64,000 nucleotides of DNA, taken from Cocleimonas sp. GTDB taxonomy: Bacteria > Pseudomonadota > Gammaproteobacteria > Thiotrichales > Thiotrichaceae. The notes under the pieces were generated by a model that was not told the DNA's origin, ran no database searches, and was given only the letters and a program-made list of their open reading frames with translations. Position 1 is the first letter of the stretch. Each line of letters begins with the position of its first letter. Shown one piece after another: positions 1-8,675 of this stretch. The stretch lies in assembly GCA_021647365.1 (NCBI GenBank), contig JAKIUW010000009.1, positions 35,329 through 99,328 of the forward strand, read 5' to 3'. The position numbers were made by a program, and so were the translations under genes.

Positions 1-212
1 CGATAAACCACCCGATGATACCTAGTCAATCTCCTCGACCAATACCCAGACAAGTCATACTTTAACTGTTCAGGCTTACCTATCCCCTTAGCAGGATCAT
101 TGCGAAGCATTTCTTTAAGGATTTGTCTTAGTTTGTTATGGGCTTTTTTATCTGCGATACGGAGCTTTTCGTATTCACTCCAGCTATCGCCTTCAAATAT
201 CAATAATCGCAT
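1..212 (-). CDS. yoeB: YoeB-family mRNA interferase toxin (partial, C-terminus beyond window edge)
   Basis: RelE-superfamily toxin that cleaves mRNA on the ribosome and is neutralised by the upstream YefM-type antitoxin. About 70 residues are visible of a family length near 84. The protein begins MRLLIFEGDSWSEY and contains the conserved GKPEQLKYDLSG and WSRRLTRYHRVVY blocks, which hold the family's substrate-binding and catalytic basic residues. The last dozen residues, including the terminal His-Tyr pair typical of YoeB, lie outside the window. The ATG at 212 overlaps the end of the antitoxin gene by 20 bases in a different frame, the usual translationally coupled arrangement. It was found by translating the strand directly, because the reading frame runs off the window. 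Confidence 0.88.
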   Translation of the reverse strand, partial: MRLLIFEGDSWSEYEKLRIADKKAHNKLRQILKEMLRNDPAKGIGKPEQLKYDLSGYWSRRLTRYHRVVY

Positions 213-459
213 CTATTTCTTCTTGTGATGGCTTGTAGCTTTTACTATCTGCTGATCTAGCTTTATTGATTTGCTTCATTAGGTGTTTATTTTGAAGTAT
301 ATAAATAGTTTCTTGATGGCGCTCCCAGTCCTCGGCGCTCATCACCACAAAGTCTTCGGCATTGCGCCGCGTGACTTTTAAAGTATCGTGCGTATCGACC
401 ACACTATCGATACATTCTTTTAAATTTGAACGGAATTGATTTACGCTTACGGCTTCCAT
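193..459 (-). CDS. yefM: YefM/Phd-family antitoxin
   Basis: Antitoxin of a type II toxin-antitoxin pair, 88 aa. The N-terminal Phd/YefM fold is seen in EAVSVNQFRSNLKECIDSV (about residues 2-20) and the LKVTRRNAEDFVVMSAEDWE segment (27-46), which normally bind operator DNA and mediate dimerisation. The C-terminal 40 residues are the charged, flexible toxin-neutralising tail. An AGAGGG ribosome binding site lies just upstream of the ATG. The gene precedes and overlaps the yoeB toxin gene. By analogy with the family, the YefM-YoeB complex should repress its own promoter, which would lie between 460 and 540, where one copy of the window's C-rich repeat also sits. Confidence 0.88.
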   Translation of the reverse strand: MEAVSVNQFRSNLKECIDSVVDTHDTLKVTRRNAEDFVVMSAEDWERHQETIYILQNKHLMKQINKARSADSKSYKPSQEEIDAIIDI

Positions 460-513
460 ATTACCCTCTCTTGTACGGCCTATCAGTACATCTTAACATA
501 GTTATTTAACAAC

Positions 514-540
514 CACACCCCCCCAGCTTTACATGATGTT
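514..540 (+). repeat. C-rich short repeat, copy 1 (variant AGCTTT)
   Basis: A copy of the recurrent element with core CACCCCCCCACTTTTACATG, here with AGCTTT in place of ACTTTT, ending ACATGATGTT. It lies in the gap between the yefM start and the 3' end of the DUF3754 gene. Confidence 0.85.
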
Positions 541-541
541 T

Positions 542-1858
542 TCAACCATCCCCCATAACCTCCGCCAAGCTCTCTGTCGCGCTGTACAAATCATGCCAAT
601 GCTTTTCTAAGTAATCACAGGCTTGGCTTGCATTGACGGCTTGGTAAGTGTCGCCTTTTTGATTAACCAAGCCATCTTTTCTGAGCTTTGTTAATGCGTC
701 TGATATTTCAAAATCTATCGAAACGCCGTAATGTGTTTGTAAGAATACTTCTGCTTTTTGTTTTACTTCATCGCGGTTTAAAAACGCATCACTTGCTTGT
801 AATAAAATAAAGTAGGCGAGCAAGGCTTCTTTTATATCTTCATCCAACGCTTGGTCGAGCAAGGCGGCAATCACGCCTATATTGATGTCTAGGCTGTGTG
901 TATAGAGGCTACGCGATAGCACCATTCTGTAGTGTTTTTGTTGGTAGAAAACATTTTTAACTTGCCTGCCAAGTACGCCACCAAAGCCCAGAACGGCAAT
1001 TATTATGGTTAAGGGTTTTACTGCGATGGCAATTTTGGATAGGAAGACCATAATGCCGCCCACGGTGCCTGCGCCACCGGTTGCGGTGAGTTTTATTTTA
1101 TCCAGCAAGGTAAAACGTAAGGTGGAATTAGGGAATAGCATTTCTAAATCAGAACAGGGAATATCCCGAAACTGGCGTAAAAATATATAATCATCCGAGC
1201 TGGTGTCTTGCATTAAGCGAGTATGGCGACGCAGGTATAGCCAAAGATTAAAGCGATTCAGACCTTTCTTTTTGAGTAGTTCTTCTAGTTCTTCAATTCC
1301 GCGAAAACGGAAAATCATATTGAGCCGACGATAGATCGGAATCTCTATTTCTTTTTTCTTAAGAAACAAGCTCTGCCAATAGCGTTGTTGTATTTTAATA
1401 ATGCCTTTACCGCGCGCATAAATTAGCACTTGTTGATAATCATCCAGCTCCACACCGATGGATAAACCGCGTGACATTTCGTTATTAAGCGCCTGATTTA
1501 TCATGTCTTCATCTAGCTCTTCATAATTGCCTTTTTGCATTAATGCTGACATTTCACTGAATAATTTCTTTTGCAAGCAGAGCCTTTCATCCACCGTCCA
1601 AGAGCTTTTTGTAATGACATCTTTATCAGGATTGAAGGGGCGATAAGCCGTTTTTAGTGATAGATAATAACGATGGTAGCGCGCATGATAAATCGTCTGC
1701 AATACTTCTGTAAGTATCTGGAATTGTTTAAGCAAGCTGTTATCCCACGACGATTCTTTCGCCTCTAAAACCAAGCTTTTAATCAGCTCTCGGCGAGAAA
1801 CAGGGATGAAGTTTTTATCCGCCACATCAGGGTGAATGTGTATTTTTTTACTGCGCAT
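542..1858 (-). CDS. DUF3754 (TMEM143-like) membrane protein
   Basis: A 438 aa protein of unknown function that I assign to the DUF3754/TMEM143 family. The assignment rests on the N-terminal FIPVSRRELIKSLVLEA segment (residues about 17-34), the central LRQFRDIPCSDLEMLFP block (about 229-245) followed by DKIKLTATGGAGTVGG, and a hydrophobic double segment at about 262-300 that should form two membrane helices. The C-terminal ~130 residues resemble a winged-helix-like cytoplasmic region rich in charged residues. The family also occurs in plants and mitochondria, but no biochemical role is established. No strong ribosome binding site is seen at the chosen ATG. The gene stands alone between the toxin-antitoxin pair and the LRR lipoprotein. 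Confidence 0.7.
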   Translation of the reverse strand: MRSKKIHIHPDVADKNFIPVSRRELIKSLVLEAKESSWDNSLLKQFQILTEVLQTIYHARYHRYYLSLKTAYRPFNPDKDVITKSSWTVDERLCLQKKLFSEMSALMQKGNYEELDEDMINQALNNEMSRGLSIGVELDDYQQVLIYARGKGIIKIQQRYWQSLFLKKKEIEIPIYRRLNMIFRFRGIEELEELLKKKGLNRFNLWLYLRRHTRLMQDTSSDDYIFLRQFRDIPCSDLEMLFPNSTLRFTLLDKIKLTATGGAGTVGGIMVFLSKIAIAVKPLTIIIAVLGFGGVLGRQVKNVFYQQKHYRMVLSRSLYTHSLDINIGVIAALLDQALDEDIKEALLAYFILLQASDAFLNRDEVKQKAEVFLQTHYGVSIDFEISDALTKLRKDGLVNQKGDTYQAVNASQACDYLEKHWHDLYSATESLAEVMGDG

Positions 1859-1958
1859 TTAATTTTTTATGATACCTTTCTATATACATACCACCTAAAA
1901 TAGGGATGATACCACTGGACATGATATTTTCAGCGGGTCAAATACTTATAAGCTAACT

Positions 1959-2963
1959 CTAATAGAATTCAATAGTAATATCAGGAAATATTTTTTTAAG
2001 CTCATCTTCCTCGTTACGAAATTTGTTAGGCAGGCTTAAATCTTTTAAATTAGTTAAATTAGTTAAAGGGCTAATATCAGATATTCTATTTTGAGATAAT
2101 CCCAATTTTTCTAGCTTGGTTAGATTTTTTAAAGGGCTAATGTCAGATATTTTATTTGCATCCAATACTAACTTTTTTAGATTTGTTAAATCTTTTAAGG
2201 GCTGTAGATTTGATATGCTATGACCAAATAGCTCTATATTTGTTAATTGCTTTAAATTCTTTAAAGAGTCTATGTTTGATATATCTGTTCGTACACTACT
2301 AATAATCAGCTTTCTAAGTTTCATTAAGGCTTTTAAAGCGCTAATGTCTGATACTGCCGTATTGCTTAGGTCTAGAAACTCTAAGTTAATTAAATCCTTT
2401 AAAGGGGTTATATCAGATACTGGATTGTGCCTTATTATTATGTGATCTAATTTAGTTAGATTTTTTAAAGGACTTATATCAGATACATGGCAACGAACTA
2501 ATATTAGATATCGTAAATTAGTTAGCTTTTCTAAAGCGCTTATACTGGAGTTGTTGTTCATATCATCAATATCATAGTCATCATTAAGACTACCACCTTC
2601 GAACCATATTACTTCTAGCCGAGTTAAATGCTTCAAAGGCTCTATATTAGATAGATAGTTTTTCTTTAACGTTAAAGTGGTTAGGTTTGTTAAATATTGC
2701 AACCCTTCTAATGAAAATATATTGTTTTTTTCTGTACCTCCACTTCCTGTATGTTCTATTTTTGTTATTGTTTTTACATCACGATAGTGAATAATATCTT
2801 CATCAATCTGAATTTCCTTCAAAATTACTTCTCGTAAAACTTTATCTGGGAACTCTACAATAGTGTCATCACTAATATTGTCATAGCTAACTTCTTTTTT
2901 ACAACTCGTAAGCGTCATTAGTATCATTAGCATTAAGCTTATTTTTATAAAACTCTTCTTCAT
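1959..2963 (-). CDS. Leucine-rich-repeat lipoprotein (internalin/SDS22-like)
   Basis: A 334 aa predicted outer-surface or periplasmic lipoprotein. The signal peptide MKKSFIKISLMLMILMTLTSC ends in an LTSC lipobox, so Cys21 should be lipidated. After an ~70-residue N-terminal region, roughly ten consecutive 21-23 residue LRR units follow the pattern LxxLxxLxxLxLxxNxIxDIxPLxxLT, the bacterial SDS22-like subclass found in internalins. An AAGGAA ribosome binding site precedes the ATG. LRR proteins of this kind bind proteins, but the partner cannot be read from the sequence. The high identity between repeats suggests recent internal expansion. It has no obvious operon partner. Confidence 0.8.
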   Translation of the reverse strand: MKKSFIKISLMLMILMTLTSCKKEVSYDNISDDTIVEFPDKVLREVILKEIQIDEDIIHYRDVKTITKIEHTGSGGTEKNNIFSLEGLQYLTNLTTLTLKKNYLSNIEPLKHLTRLEVIWFEGGSLNDDYDIDDMNNNSSISALEKLTNLRYLILVRCHVSDISPLKNLTKLDHIIIRHNPVSDITPLKDLINLEFLDLSNTAVSDISALKALMKLRKLIISSVRTDISNIDSLKNLKQLTNIELFGHSISNLQPLKDLTNLKKLVLDANKISDISPLKNLTKLEKLGLSQNRISDISPLTNLTNLKDLSLPNKFRNEEDELKKIFPDITIEFY

Positions 2964-3129
2964 TTTATAAATTCCTTATTCTTTAAGTTCTTACTTATCA
3001 TTACATTATATGACTCTGAAGCAAGCCAAAATGTAAAGTTTGTAAATACCCTCTTCTTTAACGAGTATACCTATCTCTTAGTAGCTATATCCAAAGAAAT
3101 TTGATCTCCGTTACAATCCGCTTACAGCC

Positions 3130-3231
3130 AAGGGGTGGCTTAAGAGAAATTCTTAAACCTGAGATTCCACTGTTTCATTTATGGAAAACCCTTATTACCT
3201 GATCTGGATAATACCAGCGTAGGGATGGGCG
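3130..3231 (+). promoter_or_regulatory. TPP riboswitch (THI element)
   Basis: The leader of the TonB-receptor gene carries the conserved THI-element blocks in order: AGGGGTG at 3131, the CTGAGA box (cctgagatt) near 3158-3166, AACCCTTATTACCTGATCTG near 3187-3206, and ATAATACCAGCGTAGGGATG near 3209-3226. These blocks form the pyrimidine- and pyrophosphate-sensing helices of the thiamine pyrophosphate riboswitch. Downstream, a small CACAC/GTGTG hairpin (3242-3254) and a pyrimidine run (CTTCCTATCCTT, about 3265-3276) that could pair with the AAGGA ribosome binding site suggest control at translation initiation. That last point is inference. Thiamine repletion should shut off the receptor. Confidence 0.93.
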
Positions 3232-3308
3232 AATCTCACTACACACCTCCGTGTGCATGTGTACTTCCTATCCTTGCATTTTTACTTACTAGGATTTAAG
3301 GAAAGAAT

Positions 3309-5396
3309 ATGCAAGCCAACAAAACCAATACTTTAAAAATCACTCTGTCAGCCTCACTGCTCATTCTTAACGGATTAAGTTATGCCGAGCTTGAACTAAG
3401 CATCACTTCAGACTTTAGAGCTAAAACGCTTGAAGATAGCACGGTAAGTACCACTGTTGTTGCAAAAGACAAACTTAAAAAACGGGGTGCTTCTCATATT
3501 GAAAACGCACTCAACACGGCTCCGAATGTGAATATGTCTAGCGGTGGATCACGCGCGAAGTATTTTCAAATTCGTGGTATTGGTGAGCGTAGCCAATTTA
3601 TTACGCCAGTGAATCCTTCGGTGGGTTTGATTATCGACAATATGGATTTTAGCCGCAGTGGTGCATCCGCTACCTTGTTTGATATTGAGCAAGTTGAAGT
3701 GGTGCGTGGACCTCAAGGTACAAAATACGGTGCTAGCGCGTTGGCGGGGTTAATCAAGTTATCCACAACCGAGCCTACAAATGAACGAGAAGGTAAAATT
3801 GAGTCAACCGTCGGTAATTACGGACAAAAAAGTTTAGGCATTGCCGTTGGCGGACCATTAGTTAAAGATGAACTTCTCGGACGTTTTTCAATCCATAGAA
3901 ATAAAGCCGATGGCACAATGCACAATAGCTTTTTAAACCGCGATGACACTAATGGGCGCGATGAGTTAACCGTGCGTGGGCATTTAAAGTATTTTGCCAA
4001 TGATGATTTAACTGTAAATCTGCGCTATTTACACCTTGACCTTGATAATGGCTACGATGCCTTTACGCTAGATAACTCGCGCAACACCCAAAGCGATGAG
4101 CCTGGTAAAGACAGCCAAAAAACCAATGCAGTTTCTATTAATACGCAGTGGAACGTAAATTCTAAAGTGAAGCTTGAAACAGATTTTGGCTATTCAAAGT
4201 CTGATTTGGATTACAGCTATGATGAAGATTGGAATCATGGTCAATTTCCCGCAGGTTATGATGCGGTTGATCAGTATTTGCGTAAACGTGGTAATAATTC
4301 ATTTGAAACCAAGCTTATTTCTAAACGTGACGGGCGAATTTTTAACGGGAAAACTGACTGGGTTGTGGGCTTAGTTAACAGCAAAAAATCAGAAGATTTA
4401 CGCCGAAAATACACCTACTTGGGTAGCGACTTCACCAGCCAGTACGACACTAAGAACACTGCAGTTTATGGTCAATTAGACAGCAAAATCAATCACAAGC
4501 TCAAACTCATCACGGGGTTACGTCTTGAAAAGTGGCAAGCTGATTATAAAGATTCGGAAGGTCACACAACCTCTACCGATGAATTATTATACGGCGGAAA
4601 GTTGGGGGTGGAGTACGATATAAGCTCTAATAATAACAACGACCACCTAGCACACGCCAGCATTTCGCGTGGCTACAAGGCGGGCGGTGTAAACACCGAC
4701 GGCACGTTACCTGCAAATCTACGTGATTACGGCACAGAGTTTCAATGGAATTTTGAAGTGGGTGTTAATTCATCCTTTAAAGACGGCGTGGTAAATACTC
4801 GTTTAAGTGCTTTTTATGCCGACCGTGAAGATCAACAAATCAAAGCTTCTTCACAAATATCAGGTACTAACCCGCCTGAGTTTAATGAATATTATGGTAA
4901 TGCTGCCGCAGGAAAAAACTACGGTATCGAGGCAGAGCTTGACTGGAAGTTAAACTCAAAGCTCACCTTAAAGTCATCGTTAGGGTTATTACGCGCAACA
5001 GTTGATGAATTTAATAATCCAAAAAGTATCTCCGATGGATTCAACCTAAAAGGACGCGACCAAGCACATGCACCACGATACCAATACACGCTAGGCGCAG
5101 ATTATGCCCTATCAGACAAGCTAAGCGCTGGAATTAGTCTTGAAGGAAAGGACGGCTTCTACTTCTCAAATAGCCATAATGCCAAGGCAAAATCGTATAA
5201 CGTCGTCAATGCTAACCTCAGTTATAAGCAAAAGAATTGGACCACCACGCTCTGGGGAAGAAACTTGTTAGACAAAGAATACGACACACGCGGTTTCAGC
5301 TTTGGTAACAACCCCACCACGAACTATGCAACAGAGACCTACACCCAAAAAGGTGAGCCACGGATGCTTGGCGTGACGGTTTCTTATGATTTTTAA
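3309..5396 (+). CDS. TonB-dependent outer-membrane receptor under TPP control, predicted thiamine or precursor transporter
   Basis: A 695 aa outer-membrane receptor. A signal peptide ends near GLSYA (residue ~26). The plug domain spans about residues 40-155 (ALNTAPNVNMSSGGSRAKYF, QIRGIGERS, VEVVRGPQGTKYGASALAGL), and the rest is a beta barrel ending in the outer-membrane C-terminal signature VTVSYDF. The ATG has an AAGGAA ribosome binding site. The substrate is inferred from the TPP riboswitch in its leader: thiamine, its phosphates or a pyrimidine/thiazole precursor. No inner-membrane partner is encoded next to it. The downstream YjbQ-family gene belongs to a family annotated as secondary thiamine-phosphate synthase, which fits the same theme, although a repeat element separates the two. 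Confidence 0.9.
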   Translation: MQANKTNTLKITLSASLLILNGLSYAELELSITSDFRAKTLEDSTVSTTVVAKDKLKKRGASHIENALNTAPNVNMSSGGSRAKYFQIRGIGERSQFITPVNPSVGLIIDNMDFSRSGASATLFDIEQVEVVRGPQGTKYGASALAGLIKLSTTEPTNEREGKIESTVGNYGQKSLGIAVGGPLVKDELLGRFSIHRNKADGTMHNSFLNRDDTNGRDELTVRGHLKYFANDDLTVNLRYLHLDLDNGYDAFTLDNSRNTQSDEPGKDSQKTNAVSINTQWNVNSKVKLETDFGYSKSDLDYSYDEDWNHGQFPAGYDAVDQYLRKRGNNSFETKLISKRDGRIFNGKTDWVVGLVNSKKSEDLRRKYTYLGSDFTSQYDTKNTAVYGQLDSKINHKLKLITGLRLEKWQADYKDSEGHTTSTDELLYGGKLGVEYDISSNNNNDHLAHASISRGYKAGGVNTDGTLPANLRDYGTEFQWNFEVGVNSSFKDGVVNTRLSAFYADREDQQIKASSQISGTNPPEFNEYYGNAAAGKNYGIEAELDWKLNSKLTLKSSLGLLRATVDEFNNPKSISDGFNLKGRDQAHAPRYQYTLGADYALSDKLSAGISLEGKDGFYFSNSHNAKAKSYNVVNANLSYKQKNWTTTLWGRNLLDKEYDTRGFSFGNNPTTNYATETYTQKGEPRMLGVTVSYDF

Positions 5397-5409
5397 GAAT
5401 GAGAATAAG

Positions 5410-5609
5410 TATGTGAAAATGAGGGAAGGCTTCCTTTAATAAACATACCCTTGGGTCGATCACTACTGGGTATTGCTTCGCAATGCCCTGCATACTTTTA
5501 TTCGGCTTCGCCTCACCCTAAAGGGCAAGCTAAAGCAGTTGTCTCGCGGTGCTCGGCTTGGCGCTTGGTGAGCCTTAAAAAGCAACACCCCACCACTTTT
5601 ACATGATGC
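5410..5609. mobile_element. MITE-like ~200 bp element, copy A (degenerate left end)
   Basis: This segment and 6088-6287 are two copies of the same ~200 bp sequence. They share the inner block around ATTGCTTCGCAATG, CTTTTATTCGGCTT, AAGGGCAAGCTAAAGCAG and GTGCTCGGCTTGGCGCTTGG. The right end is the C-rich short repeat (5582-5608), and the left end (ATGTGAAAATGAGGGAAGG) is a worn version of its inverse. No coding capacity is evident. Terminal inverted repeats without a transposase are the hallmark of a MITE. The two copies flank the yjbQ-like gene. Confidence 0.7.
5582..5608 (+). repeat. C-rich short repeat, copy 2 (right end of element A)
   Basis: CAACACCCCACCACTTTTACATGATG: one base differs within the C-run from the consensus. 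It forms the right terminus of the 200 bp element upstream of the yjbQ-like gene. Confidence 0.85.
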
Positions 5610-5653
5610 ATGGGCTATACTTATCTAACAATCAATCAATGTAGCAACTAACC

Positions 5654-6085
5654 ATGTGGATACAAAAAGAAATACAACTACAACTACAAGCACGCTCGCG
5701 TGGCTTTCATATCATCACCGATGAAGTTCTTGCACAGTTGCCTGAACTACAAAATATTAATATCGGCATGATGAATGTGTTTATCAAACACACCTCAGCA
5801 TCGCTCACTATTAATGAAAATGCAGACCCAACGGTTCGAGAAGATTTTGAGGCTTACTTCAACCGCGTTGCTCCAGAGAATGAGCCTTATTACAAACACA
5901 CGCTTGAAGGTTCTGATGATTTACCTGCGCATTTTAAATCCAGTATGCTGGGTTGTAGTTTAAATATTCCAATATCAAACGGGCGTTTGAATATGGGGAC
6001 TTGGCAAGGGATTTATCTGGGTGAACATCGTAACTCTGGCAACAGCGGTAGCCGTACGGTTGTGATTACTGTTTCTGGGGAGTAG
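5654..6085 (+). CDS. yjbQ: YjbQ/UPF0047 family protein (annotated as secondary thiamine-phosphate synthase)
   Basis: A 143 aa protein matching the whole length of the UPF0047/YjbQ family. Visible signatures are VFIKHTSASLTINENADP (residues about 41-58), with the conserved His and Asn, YYKHTLEGSDDLPAHFK (about 79-95), and the C-terminal LNMGTWQGIYLGEHR (about 115-129), whose His/Glu residues form the family's metal-binding active site. Weak secondary thiamine-phosphate synthase activity is reported for the E. coli member, but the physiological role is debated. Its proximity to a TPP-controlled receptor supports, without proving, a thiamine link. The gene is bracketed by two copies of a MITE-like element. 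Confidence 0.9.
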   Translation: MWIQKEIQLQLQARSRGFHIITDEVLAQLPELQNINIGMMNVFIKHTSASLTINENADPTVREDFEAYFNRVAPENEPYYKHTLEGSDDLPAHFKSSMLGCSLNIPISNGRLNMGTWQGIYLGEHRNSGNSGSRTVVITVSGE

Positions 6086-6087
6086 AG

Positions 6088-6287
6088 CATGTAAAAGTGG
6101 GGGGGTGTGCTTTAAAAACATTACCCCTTGTTCCAACCACTACTACGCCTTGCTTCGCAATGCCTGCATACTTTTATTCGGCTTTGCCTCACCCTAAAGG
6201 GCAAGCTAAAGCAGTTGTCTCGTGGTGCTCGGCTTGGCGCTTGGTTAGCCTTAAAAAACTACACCCCCCCACTTTTACATGATGTTT
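6088..6287. mobile_element. MITE-like ~200 bp element, copy B (intact terminal inverted repeats)
   Basis: The left end CATGTAAAAGTGGGGGGGTG (6088) continues into TGCTTTAAAAA. The right end (about 6251-6287) is its inverse, TTAAAAAACTACACCCCCCC followed by ACTTTTACATGATG. The terminal inverted repeats are near-perfect over about 28 bp. The interior matches copy A at 5410-5609 closely. The element is noncoding and lies between the convergent yjbQ-like and deacetylase genes. Confidence 0.75.
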
Positions 6288-6299
6288 GTAACAATGCTA

Positions 6300-7247
6300 T
6301 TACAACAAGTTTTCTAAAACATCATTCCAAGCCATTTTTATATTTTCAAGATTATAGCCACCGCCACCCATTGCTAGTAGCCGTCCTTGGCTGTGCTTAT
6401 CCGCCAAGGCTGATAGCCGCTTTGCTACATGACCATGAAAGGCCGAACTTAATTTTAGCTGTGTAATCGGATCGCCTTGCAAACTATCTGCACCACATTG
6501 TAAGAGGATGAATTCTGGCTTGGCTTTATCTAAAAATTGTTCTGCTACTTGCCACATTTTTAGTGCTATTTCATCCGTGCAATTCGGTTGTAAAGGAATG
6601 TTCAGTTTCGTCCCTGCTGCATCAGCCTTGCCTGTTTCTGTAATCGCGCCTGTGCCAGGGTAGAGTGTATTTCCATCTTGGTGCATATCGACAAAAATTA
6701 GATCTTTATCCTCTTCAAAGCTATAAAAAACACCATCACCGTGGTGCGCATCAATATCAACATAGGCTATACGTTTTACGTTATATTTTTCACGTAGATA
6801 TTCAATGGCAACTCCACAATCATTAAACACACAAAAGCCAGCAGCGGATGTTCTTGTTGCATGGTGCAAACCTGCAATAGGGCTAAATGCATGTTGACAA
6901 TCGCCCTGCATAATATGGTCAACCGCTTTTAGCGTTGTGCCGACCATATAAGATGCGGCTTCATAAATACCTTTACGCGCGGGCGTATCACCACCATCGA
7001 GATAGCCTTCGCCCGTTTTTGAAAGCGTTTTTACTTTGTCTATATATTCAGAGGTGTGGAAGAGTCGTAGCTCTTCTTCCGTGGCTTGTTTTGCTGATGA
7101 GAACTGGAGCTTGTCACTCTTGTCACTAAGGTTTCTACGTTCAAACTCTTCTTTAAACACCCAATAACGTTTAGGGCCAAAGGGGTGGGATTCGCCAAAG
7201 TGATAATCGGCGAGCTTGTCATCTAGCATTAGGATTGTTTTGTGCAT
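6300..7247 (-). CDS. Histone deacetylase-family (AcuC/AphA-like) deacetylase
   Basis: A 315 aa zinc-dependent deacetylase of the arginase-deacetylase fold. Key residues are visible: the His pair in GLHHATRTSAAGF (His128-His129), the metal-binding AYVDIDAHHGDG (Asp166, His168), the third metal ligand in CGADS (Asp254) and the catalytic Tyr in GGGGYN (Tyr298). Bacterial members deacetylate acetyl-lysine on proteins such as acetyl-CoA synthetase, or small acetylated amines. The substrate here cannot be decided. It sits 27 bases downstream of the DUF3999 gene on the same strand and may be co-transcribed with the DUF2339-DUF3999 pair. Confidence 0.9.
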   Translation of the reverse strand: MHKTILMLDDKLADYHFGESHPFGPKRYWVFKEEFERRNLSDKSDKLQFSSAKQATEEELRLFHTSEYIDKVKTLSKTGEGYLDGGDTPARKGIYEAASYMVGTTLKAVDHIMQGDCQHAFSPIAGLHHATRTSAAGFCVFNDCGVAIEYLREKYNVKRIAYVDIDAHHGDGVFYSFEEDKDLIFVDMHQDGNTLYPGTGAITETGKADAAGTKLNIPLQPNCTDEIALKMWQVAEQFLDKAKPEFILLQCGADSLQGDPITQLKLSSAFHGHVAKRLSALADKHSQGRLLAMGGGGYNLENIKMAWNDVLENLL

Positions 7248-7274
7248 ACAAATGAGTATAGCTTAAGGATACCT

Positions 7275-8675
7275 CTATGAATTTTTATCCTCAGATTCAG
7301 CTTCGTCCCTACCCATTTGCTGGAAAAGTCGATAAGCCATAAAACCCATTAGCGCTGTTCCTAGAATTAACACCAGCCACAGTAAAATTAGTTTCCACGG
7401 TGTTTTTTCTTCTACTTTGAATGATTTATTACTATTTATAATCTCGCCAATGCTCACACGATCAATGCTTGCGCCTGATCTTTTAATACTATCGATCAAA
7501 TCAGCCAAGCTATTTCTTTGGTCTGGTTTTATATTGTAATTGCCAAAAGCGAGTGTGAATGGACCATTACCTTGAGCAAGAAAATACAGTTTTTTGGGCA
7601 TCCATCCTGCTCTAATTTCAGGCAGTTGGTTTTCTGTAAATTGGGTTTCTGCTTGTATTTTTAGCTTCCAGAAGCGGTCATTGTTTGGGCTAATAGAAAC
7701 AGGATTACTTTGCAATATTGTATCGCCCATATTGAGTTTGTATTGACTGACTTCTTTGCGATAACGCCATGCTTCTTTTTCGTTATTGCGAGAATACAGC
7801 ATGCCTTTGTAAAGCAGACCATCCTGCGGGGCGACGAATTCTAGCTTTGAGATTGAAGCTACAATATTGCTTTCAAATAGCCAGCCTTTTTCTTCTGCGT
7901 TGTAATGCGGTTTGCCAAAACTTTGCCATTGGACTTGTTGCTCGCCTTTTTGTGTGTAAAGTCCTTTGATTTGAGAAAGGTGCGTTTGTTGGTTGGGTTG
8001 TAACCATGTGAGGCGCAGGTATTTTTGTGATGTACATGAAAATTGTACTTGGTTATGGAGCAGTTGTGATCCGCTGTAATTTAGTTTTGAGACTGTGAGC
8101 TTATTACTCAATATTCTCCAGTTTTGTAGCTGATCACTGCTTTCTAACTTGAAACTGATGATTGAGCTCGGTTTATCCTGCTCCCAATCAAGTTGTAGTT
8201 TACAAAGTTCGGGATTACGTTTCTTGTTCTTAATTTGGTTTTCAACGATATATTGGTATTCATTTACATTAGTCGATTTGTTAGTCAAGTGTTGATTAAT
8301 CTGTAAGCTTTGCTCCCCTGCTTTTTGATTAATAACGACTTGGATATTACTGGGGTTTGCCGCCTGCTCCTTGCTAAAAGGATAAAACACTAACGGCGTT
8401 TCTTGCTTTGAATCTACTCGCGAAGAAGACTGGCTAAATTGGTGTGGCACGATTTGTCCATCCGCACTGAATACGCGCAAGTCGCCATAATCTCTACGCT
8501 GCATTTTTTCGTACAATGTTTTAGGTATCTCAATCTCGCGCAATGAGGTTTTTGCATCGCTCAGGGTTGCCGAGTGTGCAAAATCATCTACACCATAGGG
8601 TGCGGCAGAAACTGGCACAAATAATGCGACCAAAGCTAAAACAGTTAATTGTTTAAGCATTTTTTTCATTCTCAT
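7275..8675 (-). CDS. DUF3999 membrane-anchored periplasmic protein
   Basis: A protein of about 466 aa. I place the start at the ATG at 8675 (MRMKKMLKQLTVLAL...) because a GAGG ribosome binding site lies five bases upstream. A longer frame to 8738 exists but lies inside the preceding gene. A signal peptide ends near PVSAAPYG. Then comes a large periplasmic beta-rich region, and a single C-terminal membrane helix (WKLILLWLVLILGTALMG) with a short charged tail. This architecture and its immediate downstream position after a DUF2339 gene (23-base overlap) match the conserved DUF2339-DUF3999 pair of proteobacteria. Function unknown; a cell-envelope role is inferred from location. Confidence 0.78.
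   Translation of the reverse strand: MRMKKMLKQLTVLALVALFVPVSAAPYGVDDFAHSATLSDAKTSLREIEIPKTLYEKMQRRDYGDLRVFSADGQIVPHQFSQSSSRVDSKQETPLVFYPFSKEQAANPSNIQVVINQKAGEQSLQINQHLTNKSTNVNEYQYIVENQIKNKKRNPELCKLQLDWEQDKPSSIISFKLESSDQLQNWRILSNKLTVSKLNYSGSQLLHNQVQFSCTSQKYLRLTWLQPNQQTHLSQIKGLYTQKGEQQVQWQSFGKPHYNAEEKGWLFESNIVASISKLEFVAPQDGLLYKGMLYSRNNEKEAWRYRKEVSQYKLNMGDTILQSNPVSISPNNDRFWKLKIQAETQFTENQLPEIRAGWMPKKLYFLAQGNGPFTLAFGNYNIKPDQRNSLADLIDSIKRSGASIDRVSIGEIINSNKSFKVEEKTPWKLILLWLVLILGTALMGFMAYRLFQQMGRDEAESEDKNS

Noticed and set aside
6097..6466. Two plus-strand frames after the yjbQ-like gene
   Set aside because: They read through the MITE-like element and then the antisense of the deacetylase gene.
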